Source: Blastocystis hominis (taxonomy: Eukaryota; Sar; Bigyra; Opalinata; Blastocystidae). From it: a DNA stretch of 64,000 bases. The notes below the pieces were generated by a model. That model saw only the letters and a list, made by a program, of their open reading frames with translations, had not been told where the DNA came from and did no database searches. Below are positions 10,772-20,153 of this stretch, one piece after another. The stretch covers positions 372,001 to 436,000 of the forward strand of contig NW_013171866.1 in assembly GCF_000151665.1 (NCBI RefSeq). The letters are read 5' to 3'. Position numbers and translations under genes: made by a program. How positions within the stretch are numbered: position 1 is the first letter of the stretch; every line of letters begins with the position of its first letter.

Positions 10772-11849
10772 CTACGCTTCACTCTCTCTCTCTTCACTCA
10801 CTCCATTTCCTTCAATAGGCGTGGAAATACTTGCAGAAGACCCTCTTCTCCTTTCTCGATTCAACCACGACGCCACTCGACTCTTCGGAGCGATCAGAAC
10901 GTTCAGTGAAGACAGTGTCGGCTGAAACGATGTCACTGATGTTTCAGCTTCGTCACTCGGCGCGATCGGAGAACTATGAAAACAGTCAGTTTTTTCGCTG
11001 ATTAACTGGGAAACGGGCTTTTCTTCTACCCATAAACAACACAATTCGATCTTGCCTTGTGGCTTTCGTGTTTCCTTTTCTTCCTGTCTTAAAAGTCGTG
11101 TGACTAGCGAATCAATCAAACGGCAAGGGAGTACTATTTAAATTGGGAACTAATCGATGAATGGCACACGAAAGAGGCCAAAGATCCGTTAAAGGGATGA
11201 GAGAATACAAGTCGATAAAGTAAAAAAAGTAGGCAAGACTATCAAGAAAAGCTGTGTCCATCTTTAAATCTTTCAGTGTGTTAAGATGGCTGTGGTAAAT
11301 GTGCGCATAGATAAGGAAATAGCGTTTCACGACGCTTTTCACCGTATTCACATATCGACGAGGAAAAATGCTATCTGCGATTCACTATTTGTATTCAGTC
11401 GTACTTTTGTCTGATGGGAATAAACTCTCTTTTTCAAGCTGCTTCGAAATCCATTGGATGAGGAAATCGATATAGGTTTTAGCTGGCAGACTGGTAACCG
11501 TTTTGTAACGGTAATGATCGACCCATACGTATTCAAATCTAACTCTCAGCTAACGATTGATAAAAAGCTACTGATCACCAGCAGACATATAGGGGCATGA
11601 AAAATTTGTGCAATAATCTTGGACGGCGCCATAAAGCACATTGATATCATTAAAAAAGAACACTACTATGAGTCATTTCCCACACAAATAAAGACAATGA
11701 ATGACTATCCACTGGTTACTGTCTTCGTATGAAGGGCAGATTACCGCTTTATCGTAAGTTTCCCTAAGTTCAAGATGCTTGAGAATGATACTTTTCTAAC
11801 TTTTCCATTAACCTCATGTGTAAACCTTCTTTATAGGATCCCGCTCCAT
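10772..11849 (-). CDS. MOB1: MOB kinase-activator protein with C-terminal extension
   Basis: MOB proteins bind and activate NDR/LATS kinases. The spliced product shows NQWIVIH, FFNDINVLYGAVQDYC, CTNFSCPYMSAGDQFEYVW, KTYIDFLIQWI, FPRRYVNTVKSVVKRYFL and IYAHIYHSH, with the C2H2 zinc ligands intact. Introns of 30, 30, 33, 30 and 31 nt restore the frame. Instead of stopping at the encoded TGA at 11112, a 31-nt GT–AG intron at the end of the MOB fold joins NLN to ITRLLRQEEKETRKPQGK and about 90 more basic, Ser-rich residues. The TGTTTGTT element at 10713-10720 supports this longer form. The final exon (end near 10772) is provisional. Which MOB subfamily it belongs to is not certain. Confidence 0.8.
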
Positions 11850-12171
11850 AAGAAAGGATCTTGTAATAGGGTTTTACCTTCATTATCGCTTTACTGTTTC
11901 GCAAACGGGACACAATACAAACTCTGGCTTAAAGAAAAACAGAGAAAACAAAGCAACACAGAATGTTACCCGCAATAAACTTTTCACTTGCGTAACACAT
12001 GCTTTTTCTCCAAATCGAGCAGTTTCCCGCGGTAACTAGTTCTTTGTGTTTTTCTTGACTAATTAACGAACAGAATAGGATTTATATAATAAACAAAGTA
12101 CTGAATATCGAAACATAATTACTGGTACTTGCGAGAAGGAAGGGTACTGTGTTTAAAGTGAAGTATCAACC
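11850..12171. other. Intergenic, nothing recognised
   Basis: AT-rich spacer between two reverse-strand genes. It must hold the MOB promoter and the 3' end of the upstream gene; TTTGTTTATT on the reverse strand near 12090 may be a degenerate 3' element. Confidence 0.5.
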
Positions 12172-14729
12172 TTACTGAGATATCATCTTCTTGATTTGAC
12201 TGTAATAAAAGGAATCTTCATCCGCAGCATCTACAGTACTCTCTTGGTCATTCAAGGATGATTGCTCCTCTTCCGAGCTCTCGTCGCTTTCTATGACTTC
12301 TTCACTTTGCATTTCCTCGATTTCCTCTAGAGAAAAGAGAATCAAAGGAACTACTCTTCAAATTTTTATATTTGTTAATTATAAGGAAGGCAGCGAAAAT
12401 TATTTTTACATATATCGAAGAAAGGATTTCTACAATGAAAAAGATTGAAAAAAGGGAACTTGACAAGGACTTGCCCCATTTAAATAGATGCTTTATTAGA
12501 ATGCGAGAAAATAAGAATTGATTTTCAGCCTTGTCTTTTTGTGATTCACCTTTTTCTTCGAGCGTAATATTTGGGGAAAATGACTCGGTAGACGATGGTG
12601 AGTTGTCCTGAGGTTTTATGGACGGATCTTCATCGAAAGATGGTTTTGATTCTTCAACCGTAAAGTCAGGATCCTGTTCATTCAATTCATTCAACGTCGT
12701 CGTCGAAGCAGAAGCAGAAACATCGCTCTTTTCTCCCTTTTCTTCGTGATCCACAGAATTGAAATCTTTTTCACTCTGATTTTCTACAGTACGTGAAGGC
12801 AATTCAAGTTCAACATCCGATTCAGATGCAGACTCATTGTCATGATCACTCTCATCATTCACTTCACATTCAGGTTCAATTCCTTTTTCATTTTCTTCAA
12901 TCACATCCTTGTTTTCATTTTCTTCAATCACATCCTTGTTTTCATTTTCTTCAATCACTTCTACTTCAGTTTGCTCCTTTACTTCATTTTCTTTCTCTAC
13001 ATCTTTCTTCTTTTTTCCTTCTTCTTTTATCTCACATTCAATCACCATCTCTCCTACATCTCCTCCTTCCATTTCATTCTCATTTGCCTTTGTTTCTACT
13101 TTGCTTTGATTCTCTTCCACCAATTCATCTACCTTCACTTCAACCTCTTTTTTAATCGTTTCATTTTCATTTTCATTCTCTTCTTTTACCTCACATTCAA
13201 TCTCAATCTCTTTATTCTCTTCATTCACCTCTATTTCAATCTCATTTCTAGTTTCATTCTCATTCAAATCGATTTCAACTTCAATCACTTTGATTTCATT
13301 CTCATTTTGCTCTTCGTCTGCTTTTGTTTCTGTTTCTGTTTCTGTTTCTGTTTCTGTCTCCTCAACTATCAAATCGTTTTGATTTGCTTTCATCTCTATC
13401 GAATTATCAATCACTTCTTCCTTCTCTCCAATTCTCCATTCTCCAGTTTCTCCTTTTTCTTTCAGCGTCTCTTCTACTTCTCGTCTCATCGCAGCCTCCA
13501 TATTCCTCGCTCTTTTCATTTTCTCGTTCAGATCATCGAGTTGATTTGTGATGAATTGTTTTGTTTTCAACGCTCCCCTCTTCATTCCAACAACAAACGG
13601 ACTATTCGAATAATCCATTTGAAGAGATGTGAATTGGTCACGGTAATTCAGAATCACAAAAATCGATCCAACACTACACAAAACAAACACCAACAAAATC
13701 ATCCAAAAACTTATCGATGAAGTTGATTCCATTTCCTTTCTTTCTTCAGCGTCATTCTCATTCTCATTCTCATTCTCACTTTCGTTTTCGCTTTCACTTT
13801 CACTTTCATTTTCATTTTCATTTTCATTTTCACCTTCTCTTTCATTTTCATTCTCTTCTCTTTCTTGTTTCTTTATCGGAACATGACGCTTATCCATTCG
13901 ATTCTCCAAGTCTTTCACTGCGTCGTATTGAACATGCAGTCGCTGCGAGAGCTGCTGGGGAAACTGCCCTGCGATTTCCAGAGAAAGCATCGCGTTCAAC
14001 AGAGAAAGCAAGCGATAATAAATGCAGAAAATGTGGTTCAAGTCCCACTTCAGAAACACATCGATGCAGTCCATGATGAACGAAAGAACATCCTCGCTGC
14101 TTCTTTTACTTTCTAGCAGAGTAAACAGAAGCGTAAACGATTCGCTATCTCCCGGACACTTTTCAAATACTAACTTCAGCAATTCTTTAGCAGCTTCAAA
14201 AAGAGCCTATTGTTCATGCATCTCTTCATTCATACAGGATTCTCACAAGTAAGACATTGACTTAATCCAAAACGGATTCTTATGAATTCGCTACTAAACT
14301 GATTTCCACAATCTCGAACAATAGCTGTAAATATTTGTATGTAAAGACACGTGCGACTATAGTCATGTTCATTTAGACTATCGTAGAACAATTTCTGATT
14401 GTAAAATATATTTTACAAAGCATACTTCGGAAAGGGTGCATAAAGAAACGATGTCTTCGCTACTACCTTTTTTTGAAATTTGCGAAATGATCGTATGTAG
14501 CTCTTCCATTAACGGATCTATCGATGCAGCATCCCTTAGTCCTTGAATTCTGTTGAGAATGTCGCTGAACTACGTGAATAGGCAATTGAATCAATACCCT
14601 TTTTAATAGGCTGTCACTACTGACGTTTTCCTGCATAGAATGAAAGAAGAAACAAAGTAAACCTGCAAAAAACAGATTTCTTTGTCTGACAAAAATCCCT
14701 GCTATTTTTCTATCAATACTTACCTTCAT
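12172..14729 (-). CDS. Unknown large acidic membrane protein
   Basis: Not recognised. The N-terminal 240 residues, spliced from five exons (MKGFLSDKEICFLQ, then RFSDILNRIQGLRDAASIDP and others), are helical and end in a Cys/Leu-rich region. A low-complexity stretch of ENENEN/ESESES follows, then one clear membrane segment (SFWMILLVFVLCSVGSIFVI near 13640-13700). After that comes a very long Glu-rich tail with ETETETETE and repeated VIEENENKD units. Near 12360-12480 a hydrophobic stretch could be a second membrane segment, but it could also be introns. A last exon ends in YYSQIKKMIS, stop TAA at 12172-12174. A nuclear-envelope or ER surface role would be a guess. Confidence 0.6.
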
Positions 14730-14748
14730 TTTGAGTCCCTGCTATATC

Positions 14749-15468
14749 ATGGGTGCAAGCCAATCTTCCTACGAAGACGAGAATATAGATAATGTGGAAT
14801 CTGAAGAAAAGAACGAGGAATGGTCAATCACGGTATCTTTTCTGTACATTCTAATGAATTCAAGGTCAGTGAAGCATTATCAAACAGAATTCACGATTAT
14901 GTGCAGGAACAATTGAACAATTCTGAAACGGAAGAGGAGGAAGGGGAAGAAGACGAGGAAGAGGAAGAGGAAAATGAAGACGAGGAAAATGAAGATGAGA
15001 CGGTCGAAGGGGATTCTACAGCAACTCCAGGCTTAATGTCATTTATGTATTGCATATTTTGAGTTGGCTTATCAATAGGAATAATCTGGATGATATGCTG
15101 TCGGGTGGTATTGTATTTGTTTTCTTTCCATGTTAATTGTAGCCTGAACGTACCGAAGAGGAGAAAACCCAGGATAATCTGTATCTCCTACTAATTGTAC
15201 TAACGAAATAGAAATGATATCATGAAGAAAAACGAGGAGGGCGAGTCAGAGGAATCGGAGTTGATGCATGAAGCTGAAGAAAGCATGAAGAGTGCCGAGA
15301 AGTTGCTTGTGGCTGAGTTTGTTCATTCAATTCATATGATTTGATAGTCACTTGAAGGAGAGACCCTGTGAAGTGGAAATGAATCTTTTCTCAGAGTGTT
15401 TGACCAAGGGAGAGGCTTGCTCTGAACTAGAGGAAAAGTATTTCGAGTGTGTCCAGTCTTCTAAGTAA
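14749..15468 (+). CDS. MIC19: MIC19/CHCHD3-like MICOS subunit with CHCH domain
   Basis: MIC19 links MIC60 and the outer-membrane sorting machinery at crista junctions. The start MGASQSSYEDEN carries a textbook N-myristoylation site. An acidic coiled-coil middle follows (VSEALSNRIHDYVQEQL, then Glu-rich). The last exon has a twin CX9C motif: C-EVEMNLFSE-C then C-SELEEKYFE-C, ending CVQSSK and TAA. Introns are 28-35 nt. The join around 15090-15145 does not close in frame by the simplest splice sites and is provisional. The ATG is only 19 bases from the ATG of the divergent gene. An acidic insert makes the protein longer than its animal relatives. Confidence 0.78.
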
Positions 15469-15543
15469 TTTATTTGTTTATAAAGTATTTTTGTTTGCCA
15501 TGCCAATCACTTCTCCTTTGTTACAAATTTTTTGTTGGGTGAA

Positions 15544-16433
15544 ATGACTGAGGAACAGCAGAAAGTTGATAATCCGTCAAAAGACGATCTGTAGCTTAGA
15601 GTGGAAGTTTGCTATGTGTTAGATTGGTATCCTTGCGGTCGGAGTATTCTCTCTTGCTTTCTGAAGTCCAGGAAGTACTGTTGGAAAAATGAAATAATGG
15701 ATTAGTTGGAGAAAGTAAATTACCTGTGTATGTTAGAGATTTGTTCTCTCAACTGTGAAAAGGATTTTCTACTGTCTTCACTCGATGAAATTGATGCTCT
15801 GATCCTAAAGAAGCAGGAGGAAGCCATCTCAAAGAGCACAGCTGCTCCTTCCAAGCGACCCAGTACCCCAACCAAGCCAGAAAACCATAAACGACAAAAT
15901 ACTCGATATGAAAATCCCACCCCAGAAACAGCAGATCACCCACAGCCAATTTCCATTATAGATGTTTCTATCTGATTTGGTTTTCAAATTATAGAAACAA
16001 GTCTCCATAAAAGATGAAGTTGTTAACCCACCCAGTGTGGAAATCCCTGTACCCCTTGCTTTCTCTCTCTTATAGCAGCGTCCTAATCTCTACGCGCAGC
16101 AATATCCATATCAAATCCATCCTTCCATGCCCTATCCATTCATCCCGTTTTTATCATCATTCTCTTCCATGTAGGGTCTACACCAACCAAAACACGCAGT
16201 TTATGCAGGTGGTTCCCCACTACCCTTCCGACACGAACACCTCGCGCTTTTCCCAGCTGCCTCCTCAAGCCACTTACCCACTTCTCCCACAGACCTCGCC
16301 GTTCTTCGTTATGAACTCGCCGCGGGGAATCCCAGGGCAGGTGGTCGACCGAACGAGAGAGCTGCAGAATCCATATATGGCGCTGAATCTCCCAGGAGGG
16401 AATTCGCAGCCGAACACTCCATACATGACGTGA
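15544..16433 (+). CDS. Unknown protein with helical N-terminus and Pro/Tyr-rich C-terminus
   Basis: Not recognised. Spliced exons give MTEEQQKVDNPSKDDLLVSL, a helical stretch LEKVNYLCMLEICSLNCEKD and SSLDEIDALILKKQEEAISK, then a disordered Pro-rich region. The C-terminus is rich in Pro, Tyr and Gln (NLYAQQYPYQIHPSMPYPF and VVPHYPSDTNTSRFSQLPPQ). Introns of 31, 31, 31 and 27 nt fit well; the join near 16170-16200 is unresolved. The encoded TGA at 16431-16433 lies 15 nt before a TGTTTGTT at 16449. It is convergent with prefoldin 5 and shares its palindromic 3' element. The make-up resembles a transcription or RNA-processing scaffold, but no family can be named. Confidence 0.6.
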
Positions 16434-16448
16434 TTGTTTGATGAAGGA

Positions 16449-16466
16449 TGTTTGTTGCAACAAACA
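16449..16466. terminator. Palindromic bidirectional 3'-end element TGTTTGTTGCAACAAACA
   Basis: A perfect 18-base palindrome carrying TGTTTGTT on each strand between two convergent genes. Forward copy 16449-16456 serves the gene ending at 16433. Reverse copy 16466-16459 serves prefoldin 5 ending at 16471. Confidence 0.8.
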
Positions 16467-16470
16467 AGCA

Positions 16471-17065
16471 ATTGTTTGGCCTTAGCGGCTTCTTGCTGCT
16501 GTCGGCGGATTTCGATCATCTAGAGGTCACAAATCACAAAAGCACGAACTCTTTGAAGAGGGACGAGCTGGTCCTCGATGGACATCGCTTGGGAACGAAT
16601 CGTTTTTATACTGCCGCTCAACATATTTGCTTGGTTTGTGAAGAACGTCGTGGCATCTTCAACGGTCTTTTCCACAACATATCCAGTTCCGACTGACACA
16701 TAAACGTGATCTACATTATCTAATTTTCCGGGAATTAAGATGTTTGAAGACACTGGAATCAAAATATCGTTTTCTACAATATAATGGCATTTTGAGCACA
16801 AAATCATACCCTGGTTCTGGGGCTTCATGCAGCCAAGCGCTTCAATCGCCTTTTCTGCCTTTTCGTTCGTATCTTGCATAGTAGTAAGCATTGAGACTAG
16901 CTGTTCTCTCCTCTACTTGTCAGCAACAACTCCAATAACAGTACAGAGAGCAACATCTGATTCATGCTCTCTAGTTGGGGAAGACTATAATCAGCCGGAT
17001 TGATGACTTTCGCAACAGGCTGTGGTTCTACGCCTCACCCACTCTCCGCAGTGCAAACCAGACAT
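16471..17065 (-). CDS. PFDN5: Prefoldin subunit 5, stop made by polyadenylation
   Basis: A subunit of the hexameric prefoldin chaperone that delivers actin and tubulin to the CCT chaperonin. The two coiled-coil arms (PADYSLPQLESMNQMLLS, then REQLVSMLTTMQDTNEKAEK) flank the beta-hairpin ILIPVSSNILIPGKL and VYVSVGTGYVVEKTVEDATT, which is diagnostic for the alpha-type subunit PFD5. The start MSEPQPVAKVINPADY follows a 31-nt intron after the first seven coding bases. The final codons encode MIEIRRQQQEAAKAKQ, then T at 16471. No genomic stop follows before the element; the frame continues open for about 70 codons. The stop is therefore T plus tail, spacer TGCT. The ATG lies only 35 bases beyond the 3' end of the upstream gene. 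Confidence 0.9.
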
Positions 17066-17087
17066 AAGAATAAAACCGGATGTGGCA

Positions 17088-17095
17088 AACAAACA
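17088..17095 (-). terminator. TGTTTGTT element that creates the stop of the coiled-coil gene
   Basis: Exact 8-mer with spacer GGAT after T17100. Only 22 bases separate it from the ATG of prefoldin 5 on the same strand. Confidence 0.85.
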
Positions 17096-17099
17096 ATCC

Positions 17100-19958
17100 A
17101 CAAAGCCTCCTCCTCACTATCCTCACTTTCACTCTCCGATTTTGGCGTCGCCGCTGCAGCTCCTCTCCTTCCGAACAGCGACAGCTTCTTCGGTTTTTCC
17201 TTTGCGGGCGCGGCTGCAGGCGCTGCGCCTGCTGCAGCTTTCATTTTTTCGTTCTTCGCCTTCAGCAATTTGCACTTCGCCGTCAAGTCTTTAATCTTCT
17301 CCAAATGCTGCTTGCTCTCCTCCTTGCGCTCCGCCTTCTCCTTCTCCAGCTCCGTCGACAGCTCCTCGATCTTCTCCTCCATCTGCTGCGTCGTTTCCTG
17401 CATCGACGCGATCTGCTCCAGTTTGAACGTCACGATCTGCATGTTCTGCTCGTTCTCTTCCTTCATCTGCGCCAGCTCCGCCTTCAGCGACGCGTTTTCC
17501 TACATTTCGCTTCCTTTTCTCCACTCCTACAGCGCGCAGCGCTTCCTCCTCCGCCGACGGACCCGCCGTAGAAACCGTGGAAACCGTGGAAACAGCGGTG
17601 GGAGCCGGAGCCACCGCGGGGACTTCGATGGCGGTGAAGTCGCCGAGGTCGCCAAAGTCGTCGAAGTCGTCCTTCTTCGCCTCCTCGGCGCCCGCCGCTT
17701 CTTCGCCTGCCGCTTCTTCGCCGGTGGGAATTCCCGCGAAGGGGTCGATCATCATGGCCGAGGAGAATCCGAGGTCCGGCATGGCCTTCGCCTTCTCCTC
17801 CATTTCCTTCTTCTGCGCCTCCAGGCGGCGTTTGCACTCCTCTTTCAGCTTCGTCAGCTGCGTCTGCGCCGCCGTCTGCAGCTGCGCCAGCCGCGTCGCG
17901 TTCTCCGCCTGCGTCTGCGCCAGCGCGGCCTGGTGCTGCGCCTCGAGCTCCTTCCGCTGCGCCTCCAGTCGCTGCGCGAACTCGGCTTCGGCCTCCTGCT
18001 GCGCCTTTTTGAGGTCGTTTTTCATGTCCTTGCTGGCGGAGGAAAGCGCGTCTTCCTTCTCCGCGAGCATCGACTTCTTCTCTTTCTCGAAGTCGGAGGT
18101 CATCTGCGCGCGCTCCTTCTCGTACTGATCGATGATCCGCTTCTTCTCCTTGTCGTTCTCGTTCTCCATTTCTTCGCGTTGCTTCACGAAGGAATTCTGC
18201 AGAGCGATCGCCTCCGCCTCCATCTTCTCCTTCTCCTTCTCGAACCGCTCGATCTCCGCCTGCTTCTCCGCCTGCACCGCTTCGATCTGGTCCAAGCAGT
18301 TCTGCTGGATGTTCCGCATCTCGTCGCGCACCTCCGCCACCGTCGACGCTCCTTTCTTCGTCAGCGTCTAAATCGAATCGAACCGAACTCGCTGCCCCAC
18401 CTTCAATTCTAACTGCAGATCCTTCTCCTTTTCTTCCAGCATTTCCACTTTCTTCTTCAGCTCCGCGATCTCGGCGTCCTTCGACTCCATGCCGCCTTCC
18501 CAATCTTTGCGCTGCTGCAACAACTCGATCGATCGCTGCTCCGCCTGCGAACGCATCGATTTCTCCTGCATCAGCTCCTATCCCTCACGCACCGAATCCA
18601 TTGCCACTTTCTCCTTCTCCATTTGCTGCTCCTGAACGACGCGCGAAGCCGCCAACGCCGATTCCACGCGTCGATTCAATTCCTCGATGGCTTCCTCCTT
18701 CTCTTCCTTCTCTTTCTGCACGGCGCGCGTTCGCTCATTCGCATCATTCAACTCGCGACTCAGCGACTCCACACGATTCGCCAATCGCTCTTCCTTCTCG
18801 CGATTCAGCTTCACTTCCACCTCCATTTCCTCCTTCACCTTCGTCGTTTTCTCCTCTTCTTTTGCTAGTTCTTGCTGCATGATCGCGATCTGCTCGTTCA
18901 GAGCGGAGATTTGGCCCTCGTAGTTCTGCCGAACCTCCGCGATGTGTCGCTCTTCGTTCTCCGCGGCCGAGCTGCTTCCCGTCAGTCTCGCCTCCTCCAC
19001 TTCCTTCTTCAGCTCTTCGGTCTGCGATTCCAGCGCTTCTTTCTACGCCTCATTTGCTCCTTTTTGCGGTGTACCGCTTGCTTGGTGGTTTCTAACTCGG
19101 CTCGAACCATATCCAGCTCGATTTTCAACGCTTCGCCCTGCGTTTTCACGCGGGCTTCGATGCTTTGCTGCAAGTCCTTGTAATCCTGGTGCGATCGGAA
19201 CAAGTTCTGCTCCAGCTTCGTCTTCTCTTGCAGGATTTGGTTCAGTCGCCCTTCGGTTTGCTTCAGCTCGGCCTGTGTGGCGTCCAGATTGCGCTGCAGA
19301 ACTTTCATTTCCACGCTGTCCAGCACGTCGTTCGAGCTCGCAGCTGGCTGGTTTCGAACCATTTCTTGCAGAGCGCGCACTTGTTGCATGGCTTGCTCTT
19401 CGGCTGCACGAGCTTCTTCGTGACCGTTAAGAAACGAACACAAAAAAGAGGCTAAAAAAAGAGGATATGAGTTCTTCAACCAATTGCTGCGCCTCCTTCT
19501 TTGATTTGCTCTTGGAGATGGCCTTGTTCAGCTTCGCAATCTCCTTATCTTTATCTTTATTATCTCTCTCGAGTTCGTCGACCTCTAGATCGGTGAGAAT
19601 CTCCGTGGATCGCAACTTTCTTGAAGCAGATTTACATTCTCGCGCTCCTCCTTAAGTTCCTTTTCCAGCTATTGTTCACTAAAACCATAATGCAAGCTAC
19701 TTCCTTGACTCGGCTGTCATTTCCAGCAGCAGGAGCGGAACGCGCTGCAGCGGGCGCTTTTGGCTTTGGTTTTGGTTCCTCCTCCTCTTCTTCCTCCTCC
19801 TCCACTTCCTCGTCATCTGAAACTTCCACCTCCTCCTCCACATACTCAATTTCCTCTCCATTTGAATCTACTTCTACCTCTTCTTCAACGTACTCCACTT
19901 CCTCCTCCTCTTCTTCTTCCTCTTTCTTTTGCTTATTTCCAAATTTCCATGGAGCCAT
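17100..19958 (-). CDS. Long coiled-coil protein with acidic N-terminus, stop made by polyadenylation
   Basis: Not assignable to a named family. It begins MAPWKFGNKQKK followed by a Glu-rich stretch, then about 700 residues of almost continuous Glu/Lys/Gln heptad coiled coil over at least seven exons. A break has the Asp-Phe string KKDDFDDFGDLGDFTAIEVP near 17640-17690, which looks like a short linear binding motif. The basic end PKKLSLFGRRG precedes an acidic SESESEDSEEEAL. After GCT-TTG comes T17100, 4 nt before TGTTTGTT, with no genomic stop in frame; the stop is completed by the tail. Its start and charge pattern resemble the gene at 59401 (MSFLKKTKSIFGRKKK then Glu-rich), suggesting related proteins. 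A golgin or cytoskeletal tether is possible. Confidence 0.75.
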
Positions 19959-20153
19959 GGTCGGTTCTGCAAACGAATCTACATATCCATGAGAACAATG
20001 GCAGACAAAACGAATCCCTACAAAAAACAAATTAAACGACTGGGAAATCTGTAGAAAAACAAGGATCATTTCATCTACGATATCTCCCGACTTTCTGGAA
20101 TTCCCAAAACACCTCCCAAAACACCTGTTTCAAACAAAACAACAAGTACAAGC

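Noticed and set aside
10704-10925. Forward frame MSQNKQPATS... as a small membrane protein
   Set aside because: It reads antisense to MOB exons, needs a 61-nt intron, and has no 3' element on its strand, whereas the reverse strand does.
11112-11114. TGA as the end of the MOB gene
   Set aside because: It lies inside a 31-nt GT–AG intron; the 3' element is at 10713-10720. Kept as an alternative only.
12793-13720. Long forward frames opposite the acidic membrane protein
   Set aside because: Phe/Leu/His-rich composition is the mirror of the Glu-rich codons on the reverse strand.
15628-15640. GTATCCTTG in the unknown gene as another U12-like donor
   Set aside because: The sequence reads through in frame as exon (LLVSLRSEYS); no splice is needed there.
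17000-18412. 470-codon forward frame
   Set aside because: Antisense of a Glu/Lys/Gln coiled-coil gene; low-complexity Leu/Arg composition, no introns or family match.
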